From Terebella lapidaria (taxonomy: Eukaryota > Annelida > Polychaeta > Terebellida > Terebellidae): a stretch of 64,000 nt of DNA. This document shows, piece after piece, positions 46,991 through 56,682 of the stretch. A model generated the notes under the pieces. That model saw nothing but the letters and a program-made list of their open reading frames with translations, searched no databases and was not told the origin of the DNA. The position numbers and the translations under genes were made by a program. The stretch's first letter is position 1. Each line of letters begins with the position of its first letter. The DNA lies in contig OX424570.1 in the NCBI GenBank assembly GCA_949152475.1, positions 8,172,181-8,236,180 on the forward strand, read 5' to 3'.

Positions 46991-48600
46991 TCCTATATGC
47001 TTCATAATGGGACACATTATGACTAATATCTCACTTAATATTGAGATTAGAGACTAGGAATCAATTGTGGACATATAGGGAATGATATATGCTGAATATT
47101 CTGATGACCTTGAATTTGACCTTTGACCTCATTTTCAAGGTCACAGGACAAAATGGCTAATATCTCGCTTGTTATGTACTTTACAGCTTAGGAATCAATT
47201 ATGAACATATAGGAAATGATATATGCAGATTATTGTCATGACCTTGAATTTGACCTTTGACCTCATTTTCAAGGTCACAGGACAAAATGGCTAATATCTC
47301 ACTTATTATCGATTTTACAGCTTAGGAATCAATTGTGGACATACAGGAAATGGTATATGCTGAATTTTTTTGTGACCTTGAATTTAACCTCTGACCTCAT
47401 TTTCAAGGTCAAGAGCAAAAAATGGCTAATATCTCGCTCATTATCGACTTTACAACTTAGTAATCATATGGACATATAGGAAATGATATGTGCCGAATAT
47501 TCTGATGAACTTGAATTTGACCTTTGACCTAATTTTCAAGGTCACAGGACAAAATGGCTAATATCTCGCTTCTAATTGACTTTGCAGCTTGGGAATCAAT
47601 TATGAACATATAGGAAATTATATATACAGATTATTCTCATGACCTTCAATTTGATCTTTGACCTAAATTTTAAGGGCACAGGACAAAATGACTAATATCT
47701 TCCTTATTATCAATTTTACAGCTTAAGAATCACTTGTGAACATATAGAAAATGATATATGATATATATAGAAAATGATATATTGCCATGACCTTGAATTC
47801 GACCTTTGACCTCATTTTCAAGGTCAAAGGACAAAATGGCTATTATCTTGCTCCTCTATTGATTTTATGGCTTGGGAACCAATTGTGGACATATAGAAAA
47901 TGACATACACTGAATATTTCGATGACCTTGAATTTGACCTTGAACTTATTTTCAAGGTCAGAGCACAAAATTGCTTATTATCAACTTCACAGCTTAGGAT
48001 TCAATAGTGAACATATAGGGAATGATATATGCTGAATATTTTGGTGACCTTGAATTTGACCTGTAACCTCATTTTCCAGGTCAGAGAACAAAATAGCTAA
48101 TATCTCCCTTGTTATCGACTTCAAAGCTCAGGAATCAACTGCGAACAGGGAATGATATATGCTGAATATTCTCATGAACTTGAACTTGATTTCTGACCTC
48201 ACTTTCAAGGTCAGATCACAAATGGCTGATATTACCAACTTTACAGCTTAGGAATCAGTTGTGGTCAAACTCCAAATGATTATGCTGAATATTTTCATGA
48301 CCTCGACTTGCTAATGACCTCATTTTCAAGTTTCCTTTGACCTGATCCTCACGGTGACAGGACAAAATGGCTAGTATCTCACTTATTCACTTCATAGTGT
48401 GGGAATCAATAAAGGACATATAGGAAATGTTATACGCCAAATTTTCTGATGAGTTTCAATTTGACCTTTGCTTTCATTTTCAAGATAACAGTACAAAATT
48501 GCTAACATCTCTCTGATTATTGAATTTACAGCTTAGCAATCAACTGTGGCTATGTTGTATGCTTAATATTATATATGCTGAATATTCGCTTGACTTTGGA
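46991..48600. repeat. ~134-bp tandem array, about 11 diverged units
   Basis: Units repeat with spacing near 134 bp (for example TGACCTTTGACCT or variants starting at 47117, 47251, 47385, 47518, 47652, 47800). Each unit contains GACCTTGAATTTGACCTTTG, then CATTTTCAAGGTCA, then a GACAAAATGGCTAATATCTC-like block and a GGAATCAATTGTGGACATAT-like block. TGACCTTTGACCT is a direct repeat of the nuclear-receptor half-site with 1-bp spacing (DR1). Divergence increases towards the 3' end. Confidence 0.9.
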
Positions 48601-48642
48601 TTTAACGAGTGACCTTGGCCTATTTTTTTTGCGTTACAACAG

Positions 48643-48759
48643 TCGATGTCTGTTCAACTCATAAGCCCTGTGTGAATGGAGGCATCTGCACGAATGACCC
48701 TCAGACTGGATACACATGCCACTGTGCACCTGTATACACTGGAGTCAACTGTACTAGTG
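48643..48759 (+). CDS. Exon 3: EGF-like repeat 2
   Basis: A 117-bp phase 1-1 exon between the acceptor AG (48641-48642, with an eight-T tract upstream) and the donor GTAAGTG. It encodes a complete EGF module: VDVCSTHKPCVNGGICTNDP followed by YTCHCAPVYTGVNC, with all six cysteines and the CxC...GxxC ending. It is the best-preserved EGF repeat here together with exon 4. Confidence 0.85.
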
Positions 48760-49856
48760 GTAAGTGATCGATTAAAGAAGTTTGTCAGACGTGATCTTTG
48801 ACTTTCTAATCTCAGCCTTTTTCCAGGAACAACATTTCAATGAGATATGATACTTGTATTTTTTGCATAATATTATTTTAGGAAATAAAATATACTGCCA
48901 ATTGGCAGTTCAGTGGAAACAAACACTAATATTAAATACCAGCACATGCAGTAGATTCACAGTGTTTCCCACGATAAAAGTAGGTTGATATGGGTTGATA
49001 TGATATATTAAGATGACATAAAATCATCAGAAACAAGATTTACCGCCCATCTTTTGGATATTACATAATAAAACCACACTTATGGATATCAAATTATTGA
49101 AAACCACACGTACACCCTCAGAATGTGCCAATTGGCAGTTTTTTTAGTGGAAACAAACACTAATATTAAATACCAGTACATGCAGTAGATTTACAGTGTT
49201 TCCCACGATAATAGTAGATCCGGGTTGAAACAATACCCAAGTATATAGTATCCGAGCGAACAAAACCGAGTCCATTATCCAATCTCAAAGTCCAGTGTCA
49301 GGTGAAATCGAGAAAATTTAAATAGAATAGTGCAGAATAGAATAATGCACTTGCAGGGAACTCTAATCCTGGACATTTTGTACTGAATTGTTATGACATA
49401 AAATCATCAGAAACAAGATACACCGCCCATCTTATGGATATTACATTATTAAAACCGCACGTTCACCCTCAGAACGTGATCCAAGTAACAATAAATAAAC
49501 AAGTGTATAATATATTTATATATTCTACATGGTGATATTTTTTGTTTAAATTTTGTGCGAATAATTGTAATATTTCCCCATCAATTTCTGAATAAACATG
49601 GAAACAATACCCAAGTATATAGTATCCGAGCGAACAAAACCGAGTCCATTATCCAATCTCAAAGTCCAGTGTCAGGTGAAATCGAGAAAATTTAAATAGA
49701 ATAGTGCAGAATAGAATAATGCACTTGCAGGGAACTCTAATCCTGGACATTTTGTACTGAATTGTTAATGGCATGCATTAAACGAATGACATCTTTCGTT
49801 TCCACTCTATATATCGAAACATGTCGCCAATCAATAGATATCTTTCCGTATTTCAG
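48760..49856 (+). other. Intron 3 with internal direct repeats
   Basis: 1.1 kb. Two segments are duplicated: about 48895-49000 with 49125-49215 (diverged; AAACAAACACTAATATTAAA), and 49227-49393 with 49601-49767 (identical by eye, 167 bp, offset 374). A third block (GACATAAAATCATCAGAAAC) occurs near 49013 and 49392. The repeated sequence includes the CCGAGTCCATTATCCAATC motif, the reverse of a dispersed repeat seen near 9450 and 32070. Confidence 0.8.
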
Positions 49857-49976
49857 AGGTTGACGTTTGCAGGGAAGAGGTACCCTGTGAGAATGGAGGC
49901 ACCTGCACCAACAACCGTTCGACTTGGTATACATGTGTCTGTGCAGCCGGATACACAGGAGTCAACTGTAGCAGTG
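49857..49976 (+). CDS. Exon 4: EGF-like repeat 3
   Basis: A 120-bp phase 1-1 exon after the acceptor TATTTCAG and before the donor GTGAGTGG. It encodes EVDVCREEVPCENGGTCTNN followed by YTCVCAAGYTGVNC, a canonical EGF-like module. Its similarity to exon 3 shows exon duplication within the gene. It is the last exon I can support. Confidence 0.87.
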
Positions 49977-50075
49977 GTGAGTGGAACAAACAAGTTGTTG
50001 GAAATGTATGGTAGTGACCCAAACCAAGGTACAGTTTCTGATACCGGAATATATAGCACAACGTTTAAGTGGTTG

Positions 50076-50137
50076 ATAATATATGTATCTGCCCAGCCGG
50101 ATACACAAGTGTATGTTGTGGTTAGTAATCATCAATG
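50076..50137 (+). pseudogene. Relic of a duplicated EGF exon
   Basis: TGTATCTGCCCAGCCGGATA followed by CACAAGTGTATGTTGTGGTTAG matches the 3' half of exon 4 (GTGTCTGTGCAGCCGGATAC and onward). The 5' half of the exon is not recognisable and the frame would lack the first cysteines. This is probably a decayed tandem exon copy. Confidence 0.55.
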
Positions 50138-51450
50138 ACTGTTAATAGAGAGGTCACTTTCAGAAATGGTAATTGAGGTAATTGGAAAGGAAATCAAAGT
50201 TGAAGCTATATAAAGTCTTCAGAAAGTAAGTATGTTTAGTAGGCATCACTGGCGGATTCAGGGGGGGGGTGCACCCGGCGCGCACCTCCCCCCCCCCCCC
50301 TATTGGGCCGTGGAAAAAAGAGAAAAAGAAAAGAAAAAAGAGACAGCAAGAAGAAAAGAAAAAAGAGAGAGCAAAAAGCTATAGAAAATGTGGGTATGCA
50401 CCTATGTAACGAAATATGAGTGTAATTTTCCTCGTTTGATATTTTTGACCATGCGGGGGGGGGGGGGGGGGGGGTAAAGTGATATTGGCAGTAAGTTATG
50501 GATTTTCCCATACCTTTCTGAAGAAAACAAAGCAGAACGAAGAAAACATAGCAGTTATAAATCTGTACCTGTATGCCCAAACAGATGCCCCTTTCTACTT
50601 GATTTCGTTGCGAGTTTCTGATGGAGATATTTTGAGTTTGTTTACATTACCGCCATTCTCGGTGCTTTGTACCCCTTGATGCAGTGCGATTCCAGCTTAC
50701 TCGTGTATGTTCGAGTCAATCCAGCGTGAAATAGGTCAAGTCAGAGGTAACTCTGAGTGGCGCACAAAACAAAAGAAAAGCGGCTGCTGGTACTGTCAAA
50801 TGCTTGATTTATCCATCTGATCAAGCAAAGTTTCATTTTTGACCTATTTTTCTGAGACCACAGGCATATATGTAATTGATTTGGAAAAAATAGTTTTCCT
50901 GTCAATATCACTTTAATCATGAGTTCTTCAAGTTATATGACATATGATATGTAAAGTGACAATGAGTAGTTTTGGGATGAATAAATTTAAATACCAGCAA
51001 TATTTACATGCATGTTTGGAATGAAAAATACTCAATCAAAGCCAGAGAGAGCTCAGAATCAACCACAGAACATGAAAAAAGCTCTGGCTTCTGGGGCCCT
51101 TGAGCGGGCCCCAGACCCCACGCCGTGTAAGCTACCACCTATCCACCTCACTTCGCTCGGTCGCTTGACTCCTCTAACCGGCTTGCCATCCCCACCCACC
51201 CCTTCAATAATAAATCTAGACCGACACACTTGACTTCATACTGAAACTCTCATTTAATATACACAGGGGATATTTTTTATTTTATTTATATGTTACAGAC
51301 AGTGTTCTTTAAAACTCTGGATATAATTCTGGATGTCGGCATAACTTGGAAGATAATTATATCTTTTTTTTTTTTTAAACGATTGACCATCACCGTGTCT
51401 GGTGCATAAGAACTTCAGAACAGCCTTAGAATGGTAGGACTATTAGACCT
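50138..51450. other. Low-complexity and repeat-derived stretch
   Basis: G run followed by C run near 50258-50300, a GA-rich tract (50315-50380), a 20-base G run at 50455-50474, and a GC-rich block at 51080-51210 containing GGGCCCTTGAGCGGGCCCCA. These look like pieces of non-autonomous repeats. I see no gene. Confidence 0.5.
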
Positions 51451-52562
51451 TCCTTTCTTTGGTTTAAATCATATTTATTCAAAATTGAGCATTGATCAGC
51501 AGGGCAAGCCCTATTTTAAGATCTCTGCTGGTGCATTTCTACATGGTGCATATGCATAGTTCAGTTTAAAATAGGAACAAAGAAACATATATACATCAGA
51601 TGTATCTACACTATTTACAACAAAACATAAACAAAATAGATGATGATAAAATAAATAGGACGCTACAATACGACACAATTAGTTAAACAACCATTCATAC
51701 ATACATATAATATAATTTGAGGTACCTAATATTACATCTATGTTTACATGACAAACAATATAACGAAAAATAATTCCTGTTTTTTTTTTACACAACGTCG
51801 CAATATCAATATCAGAAACAATACATTACTATTTATACATAGTACACTGATGCATACCGATCGGTGATCACAAAATGCTGTAGTGTATGAAGACTCTGAT
51901 GTAAATGATTCGGTGCAGGTGGGAACAACCCCCGTTAATCATCCACAAAAAGCCTTGTGATTTTGTGAATATATATATGTGTATGCGGATGTATCCGTGG
52001 ATGATTCGGTGCGGGTGGGAACAACCCCCGTTAATCATTCACATGTTAAGGCCTTGTGATATGACAAATTTGTATTATGATGCACTGTATGTAGGCTAAG
52101 TGTATCAAGTGAGTGATTCAGTGCGGGTGGTAACAACCCCCGTTAATCACTCACATATTCGATTTATTTTATTTATTATTTTTTTGTTTTCGTGGCAAGA
52201 GATTAAATAATGCTTTTGTTTGTAGGTGTGTCCCGACAAATGATTCGGTGCGGGTGGGAGCAACCCCCGTTAATCAATTGTCAGGTGAAGTGAATGTAGA
52301 CCCTATAATCGTGCTTCACAGTATTCATGCATGCAGTATGCACCAGTGTTCTTAAATCCTGGGATCTCAAGGGTAGGTAAATATTTGATTACCGTAATAC
52401 GGTGAACTTATTCGGCTTAGAAATTGGACCACAGAGCTCCAAGTCAATCAGAAAAATCTATGGGTGGATTTAATAAAACTATGAACTGCCGTCACGATCG
52501 ACTTGTTGTCATGATACGACAACGTTGTGTCACCGTGAAGAAGCACATCTAAGGTGAGCTGC
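51451..52562 (-). mobile_element. Non-LTR retrotransposon, 3' part, left of the Gypsy insertion
   Basis: The minus-strand 3' end of the element whose upstream part lies at 63400-64000. The last ~38 codons of its RT ORF run from 52562 down to the stop at 52448-52450 in the frame carried over from the other side of the LTR element. A ~1-kb 3' UTR follows; it contains four hairpin repeats (51901-52284) and an AATAAA signal (plus-strand TTTATT at 51474-51479) before an A/G-rich end near 51450. The 4-bp CTGC at 52559-52562 is one copy of the Gypsy target duplication. Confidence 0.8.
51901..52284 (-). repeat. Four hairpin repeats with conserved loop and covarying stems
   Basis: Four units share the core CGGTGCGGGTGGGAACAACC plus CCCGTT, with minor changes. 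Each is enclosed by inverted arms: 51901-51910/51937-51946 (8 of 10 paired), 51997-52006/52033-52042 (one wobble), 52109-52118/52145-52154 (perfect, GTGAGTGATT with AATCACTCAC) and 52235-52245/52272-52282 (GACAAATGATT with AATCAATTGTC, one mismatch). The arm sequences differ between units, but pairing is kept by matching changes on both sides. Spacing is 96, 112 and 126 bp. They lie in the 3' UTR of the minus-strand non-LTR element. Confidence 0.8.
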
Positions 52563-52862
52563 TGTAGTAGAAACAGCTAGTAGAAACAGCAAGTGCTGCC
52601 ACCTGGGGAATATAAACGAAATTTATCAAGTATTTAGTGCTGCCCCTATCGACTATAACCTCCGTCATCCCCCGTACGGTGCTGCCTTTGTGGGAGGAAC
52701 ACGAGATACAGGGTAGAAGAACGCCAACCCCCGAGAAGAACGGACCGGATCTCCGCTGCTGCTGATCGTTGCTGTGTCGGAGCCGCGGATTGTCGTTCTT
52801 GATTCCTTCTTCTCAACTTGTCACTGGTATTTATCCAAGTATTATAAACCAGTTATACTATA
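52563..52862 (+). repeat. 5' LTR of the Gypsy element
   Basis: 300 bp, TGTAGT...ACTATA, short imperfect inverted ends. A TATA-like AATATAAA at 52609-52616 could drive transcription. It differs from the 3' LTR at four sites (two adjacent near 52687, one near 52757, one near 52840). Confidence 0.92.
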
Positions 52863-52864
52863 TT

Positions 52865-52878
52865 TGGTGTCAGAAGTG
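52865..52878 (+). promoter_or_regulatory. Primer-binding site, tRNA-Leu type
   Basis: TGGTGTCAGAAGTG, two bases after the 5' LTR, is complementary to the CCA-bearing 3' end typical of tRNA-Leu (known to be used by several Gypsy families). It primes minus-strand DNA synthesis. Confidence 0.82.
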
Positions 52879-53910
52879 ATTCGGGCGCCTGTATAGTAAT
52901 TATCAGTGACACTTAGAAAATATTTTTGCATGGAAAATTTCCATGTGCTTTCACTGGTAAATTAGTGAAGCGTGACGAAAGGCCACCTAAACGTCCCGTA
53001 TTGATTTTTTTTTTCACGGGCTTTGCATTGCCGGGTCCTGTAATTGACTGGACAGTAGTCTAAAGTGTATAGCTCGTGTACATAAGGCACGCGCGCCGGA
53101 TTAGGGAGTTGTATAATTTAGCTTGTCCTGTCTCCGACATGGGACGGGCTGTCACTGTAAATTTACAGTAACAGTTAGTTTTAGTTTGCCATTATCAGTT
53201 TGTTTCTGTCTCTGTCATAGCACAAACTGTACTATAATTAGAAAGTTTTTTTTTTCACTTAGCATTGTGCTCAGTGTACATCAGCATACTTGAGTGATTT
53301 ATAGACTGAACCAATTCTAGTTTGTAGATTACGTTAGTATAAAAAGTTAAACATTTCTGGTATATTGTAAATTTTTCAAAACAACTTAATTTTCCCTAAA
53401 TTGTAGTGGATCTAATTTAATCTTTAATATTTTGAAGTGTATTTTGAGTCAGATATTTCTGTCCAGAATATAAAATAGATCTACATCTGTTTTTTTTCTT
53501 ATCTCATATTATACATCTAAAAACTATTTCGGCAACTAGTCTATTAACGATAGATTAGTATTAATTTTTCAATTTAATAAATTTTGGGAAATAATTTAAA
53601 TTTTCCTAACTAAAACTTTACATATTATCATCTTAGATAATTAGGGGTAGGAGTAGTGTGTATCTACTATATAATATCTGATATTACATACATTTTCGTG
53701 GTACTGCGCATTCGTTATATTGTGGATTTGCAACTTCGTGCTTAGTCAGATTCACACTAAAGTGTGAACTTATAATATTATAGTATTCAACTGGTAAAAT
53801 AATACATTATTTTCAATTTAACAAAATCAGTACGTCCTGTAATTAGATAAGACATCTAACACGAGTAACTAACACGTCGCTGTGAGCACACTCACGCAAG
53901 CAATTTCGAC
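52879..53910 (+). other. 5' untranslated leader of the Gypsy element
   Basis: About 1 kb of AT-rich, stop-dense sequence between the primer-binding site and the first ORF. It presumably carries packaging and translation signals; none can be identified by eye. Confidence 0.6.
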
Positions 53911-54651
53911 ATGGTGCTGATTGATTTAAACACCGCCACACTTGATGAGCTGAAAAGCATAAATGGCATTGGTGATGCTCGGGCCACAGCGATTCTTGGT
54001 CTACAATCACCAAGTCCGATAACGATGCCTCAGTTGGTAGCCGTCACAAACCTGCCAGCCAGATTTTTCCAAGATCTCATCAGTGATTGCAAGATTGTCG
54101 ACATCCCTGTTGATGTGGCAACTGATCCATCAATTCCTGGTGCACTTGCTCACACCATGGAAGACCCACGGGATGCTGATTTTTCACCACTCCCCGTCCC
54201 GCAGTCACAGCACATAGATGCTCGTGATGAGGAACTTCGAAGGAAGACGGAAGAAGTCAACTACTTGAACATGATGTTGGAACGTCAACAACAACAGATG
54301 GCGTACGAGATGGGTATCGCTCTTCAACGCCAAAAAGATGAAATCAAGTACCAGCTGGAACTTCAAAAAAAAAGAATGGAAGAGGAGTTTGAGTATCAGA
54401 GGGCACTGAAACTTCGAAGATCTAAAGACTTTTCAGACTCTGATGCTTCACATAGGAGTCGTAGAACTGTCCTGAGACAATCTGTCCAACAACACAAAAT
54501 CCAGCAGCCACCTCCACCACCGCCACAACCTGTTGACGCTGTCTGCGTGATCCAATCACATCCGAATGTAACCTCAACTGATCAGATTGACGAAATACAG
54601 GAGGTCAACACAAAGGAGATTGAGACATCACCTACAGGAGTGAAAAATTGA
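53911..54651 (+). CDS. Gypsy 5' ORF: helix-hairpin-helix and coiled-coil protein
   Basis: 246 residues in frame 1. The N-terminus (residues 1-~65, LNTATLDELKSINGIGDARA) matches the helix-hairpin-helix DNA-binding motif seen in ComEA-type proteins. Residues about 105-175 are a charged coiled coil (RRKTEEVNYLNMMLERQQQQ). A Pro run (PPPPPPQP) follows near residue 202. It ends 34 bp before the gag ORF in the next frame. Together the two could be one gag precursor split by a frameshift, or a separate accessory protein. HhH modules bind DNA non-specifically through the backbone, so a role in nucleic-acid binding is plausible. HhH at this place in a Gypsy element is unusual to my knowledge. Confidence 0.75.
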   Translation: MVLIDLNTATLDELKSINGIGDARATAILGLQSPSPITMPQLVAVTNLPARFFQDLISDCKIVDIPVDVATDPSIPGALAHTMEDPRDADFSPLPVPQSQHIDARDEELRRKTEEVNYLNMMLERQQQQMAYEMGIALQRQKDEIKYQLELQKKRMEEEFEYQRALKLRRSKDFSDSDASHRSRRTVLRQSVQQHKIQQPPPPPPQPVDAVCVIQSHPNVTSTDQIDEIQEVNTKEIETSPTGVKN

Positions 54652-54685
54652 CAGCAGGAACTCCCAAGAGCACTTCATAGACCAA

Positions 54686-56491
54686 ATGTTACGCTCAACA
54701 GTTTATAATGCAGTTCCTCCAGAGTCCAATTTACCTCTCCAACAGAAACTGGGCTCAGATCCACAAAACCTTCAGCAGATACAAACAGTTGTTGCCCAAC
54801 ACGTGACTCAACCTGAACACGGTTCAGTGTTTCAGGGCGTCAGCGCTCCCCAGCCACCACTGAGTCACAGTAGTCCAAAAGTAACAAGTGATCAATCACC
54901 TTGGCATGGTATGAACCAAAAGTTGGAGAAAGTCTTCAACAAATGGCAACATGAGGGTGGACTTGGTCTCAAGCAGGAAGGGAATATCCAACCATCCACA
55001 AATTATCTGCCCAGCTCCAAACTTGATACTCGTTTACCAAAGTGTGATCCAGGCTTGAGTTTCAACCAAAGATCTGCTGGTCGCCAAGACGATAAATCGA
55101 AACATTTCAATACACGTCACCATGAAGATCCGTTGTGGTCCGGCCACCAAGATGTGAAACCTAGCCGGTCAACTCGAAGCCGCTCTGTCGCTTGTCATCT
55201 GCACAGATTCAGCTCCAGCCCACAGTCGTCTGACACAGAAGCTGAACAAAAGCCGAGAGCTTCAATCAATGCTTCCACCCGTCGAAGAAGATTCAGCACT
55301 TTTGAATCTACCTCAGATTCAGAAGGTCATGATAGCATTCATCATAGGTCGAGACATGCAACCTCAGACACAGGAAGATCTCGAAAGTCAAGGTCAAGAC
55401 GGGATGATTATCAGGATCGTCACTACTCAACCTGGCAACTTCGTCAAGACAGAGGTCCGCATCGTCAAGATGGAGGTCGGGATCGTCAAGTTCGAGAATG
55501 GGATCGTCAGGATCGAGATAGGGACCTAGGTCATCAAGATCGTGATAGAGATCGCAATGAAGGTCGAGATCGTCAAGACTGGAATGGAGATCAGGGCCGA
55601 GATCGAGAACGCAAGCACCACCACGGCCAGTACCGACATAATTCCGATGATGAGTACCGTCATGGTCATCACCATGATAGACGTTTCAGACCAGGAAATC
55701 GAGGTCCACCGCCACCAAAGATGTCTACCTTTGGGGGAAAACCCAAAGACTGGGAACCTTTTTACTTGCAGTTCAAGAACACAGCTCGAATGAATGACTG
55801 GACACGACCAGAGAAATTGGAAAGACTGTTGACTAGTCTGAGAGGACCAGCCATCAAATTTGTTTACACAAAGCCAGCTGTAATCCGTCGGGACTACAAG
55901 ATGTTGGTGGATGTGCTAACGGAAAGGTATGGTCAGATAGACCCACCCAAGTCCATACGGAAACAACTCCTTTCCATCCGTCAGGAGGAAAACGAAACCT
56001 TAGAAGATTTTGCAGATAGGGTTCTGACCATGACTTTCGATGGCTACCCTTCTGCTGATGATGACCTGGCACAGTCGATAGCAGTGGACAACTTTCTGAA
56101 AGGTTGTAAGGAGAGAGGCGCTGTATTCATGACCCTGGAAAAAGAGCCACAGACGGTCCATGAAGCCTTGACCAGCCTGAAGCGAACTCTTCACAACCAG
56201 AAAGTGGTGACACAATCCAAAACTTATTCGACTCGACAAGTGAGCTTCGACTTAGGTTCAATGGGACTCGAAGACAGCCCAAAGGTACAAGCAGTGGGAA
56301 ACAGCACTGAAAGTAGAAAAATGGAACAATTAGTCCAACAGTTGTCGTCCGCTATGACTGTTGGATTTGACAAAATGAACCAACTACTAACTCGCCACAT
56401 GAGATCCCCAAGTCCATCACCAGTTCGGGATTCTCGAAACCGAGAACTGGAGCGTCGAGAGACAAATACTGCAAGGGACCTTCAACTCTAA
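54686..56491 (+). CDS. Gypsy gag (capsid) protein
   Basis: 601 residues in frame 2. The first ~190 residues are polar and low in complexity. Residues about 190-345 are very rich in Arg, Asp, Ser, His and Gln (RDRDLGHQDRDRDRNEGRDR). Residues about 350-515 match the retrotransposon gag/capsid fold: PKDWEPFYLQFKNTARMNDW, AIKFVYTKPAVIRRDYKM, then LLSIRQEENETLEDFADRVL. The C-terminus is basic. The CCHC knuckle expected after the capsid lies just downstream but in another frame (56545-56682). It starts at the ATG at 54686. Gag builds the virus-like particle in which reverse transcription occurs. Confidence 0.85.
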   Translation: MLRSTVYNAVPPESNLPLQQKLGSDPQNLQQIQTVVAQHVTQPEHGSVFQGVSAPQPPLSHSSPKVTSDQSPWHGMNQKLEKVFNKWQHEGGLGLKQEGNIQPSTNYLPSSKLDTRLPKCDPGLSFNQRSAGRQDDKSKHFNTRHHEDPLWSGHQDVKPSRSTRSRSVACHLHRFSSSPQSSDTEAEQKPRASINASTRRRRFSTFESTSDSEGHDSIHHRSRHATSDTGRSRKSRSRRDDYQDRHYSTWQLRQDRGPHRQDGGRDRQVREWDRQDRDRDLGHQDRDRDRNEGRDRQDWNGDQGRDRERKHHHGQYRHNSDDEYRHGHHHDRRFRPGNRGPPPPKMSTFGGKPKDWEPFYLQFKNTARMNDWTRPEKLERLLTSLRGPAIKFVYTKPAVIRRDYKMLVDVLTERYGQIDPPKSIRKQLLSIRQEENETLEDFADRVLTMTFDGYPSADDDLAQSIAVDNFLKGCKERGAVFMTLEKEPQTVHEALTSLKRTLHNQKVVTQSKTYSTRQVSFDLGSMGLEDSPKVQAVGNSTESRKMEQLVQQLSSAMTVGFDKMNQLLTRHMRSPSPSPVRDSRNRELERRETNTARDLQL

Positions 56492-56544
56492 TTTCCAGAT
56501 TCAACTCGAGATCACCATCACCAACTAGGAGCTACAATGGTAAA

Positions 56545-56682
56545 ATGGTATGTTTCCATTGCCAACAACCAGGACACTTTGCGAGGGAATGTCCCCAAAA
56601 GCGGGAAAAGTCAACCTCACCGATCCGGTCACCCGACTCCATCACAGGGAATGGAGTTTTAAACTCCAAAGAGCTGAAGTAG
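56545..56682 (+). CDS. Gag nucleocapsid zinc knuckle, displaced frame
   Basis: Frame 1 encodes CFHCQQPGHFARECPQK, a perfect C-x2-C-x4-H-x4-C retroviral-type knuckle that binds RNA. It ends at TAG 56680-56682. The capsid ORF is in frame 2 and the protease in frame 3, so the knuckle is linked to both only by frame changes (each a -1 step). Either this copy carries small indels or the family uses frameshifting. The frame is open upstream to about the end of the capsid ORF, so a -1 shift near 56490 would join them. Confidence 0.75.
   Translation: MVCFHCQQPGHFARECPQKREKSTSPIRSPDSITGNGVLNSKELK

Larger units (their letters stand above)
46410..48642 (+). other. Intron 2 with repeat array
   Basis: 2.2 kb, mostly occupied by the repeat at 46590-48600. 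It ends with a T-rich tract and the acceptor ACAACAG at 48642. Confidence 0.6.

Noticed and set aside
50236-50580. 114-codon minus-strand frame
   Set aside because: It is generated by homopolymer G/C runs and a GA-rich tract.
51901-52284. Repeat-spacer array resembling a CRISPR
   Set aside because: The spacing resembles one, but the host is an animal, repeats are few and diverged, the stems covary, and the units lie in a retrotransposon 3' UTR.
51451-52562. Host 3' UTR of the EGF gene
   Set aside because: The stop codon, 3' UTR and AATAAA lie on the minus strand and continue the RT frame from 63400, so they belong to the non-LTR element.
55269-55793. Two plus-strand frames overlapping gag
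   Set aside because: They are shadow frames of the Arg/Asp-rich repeat in gag.
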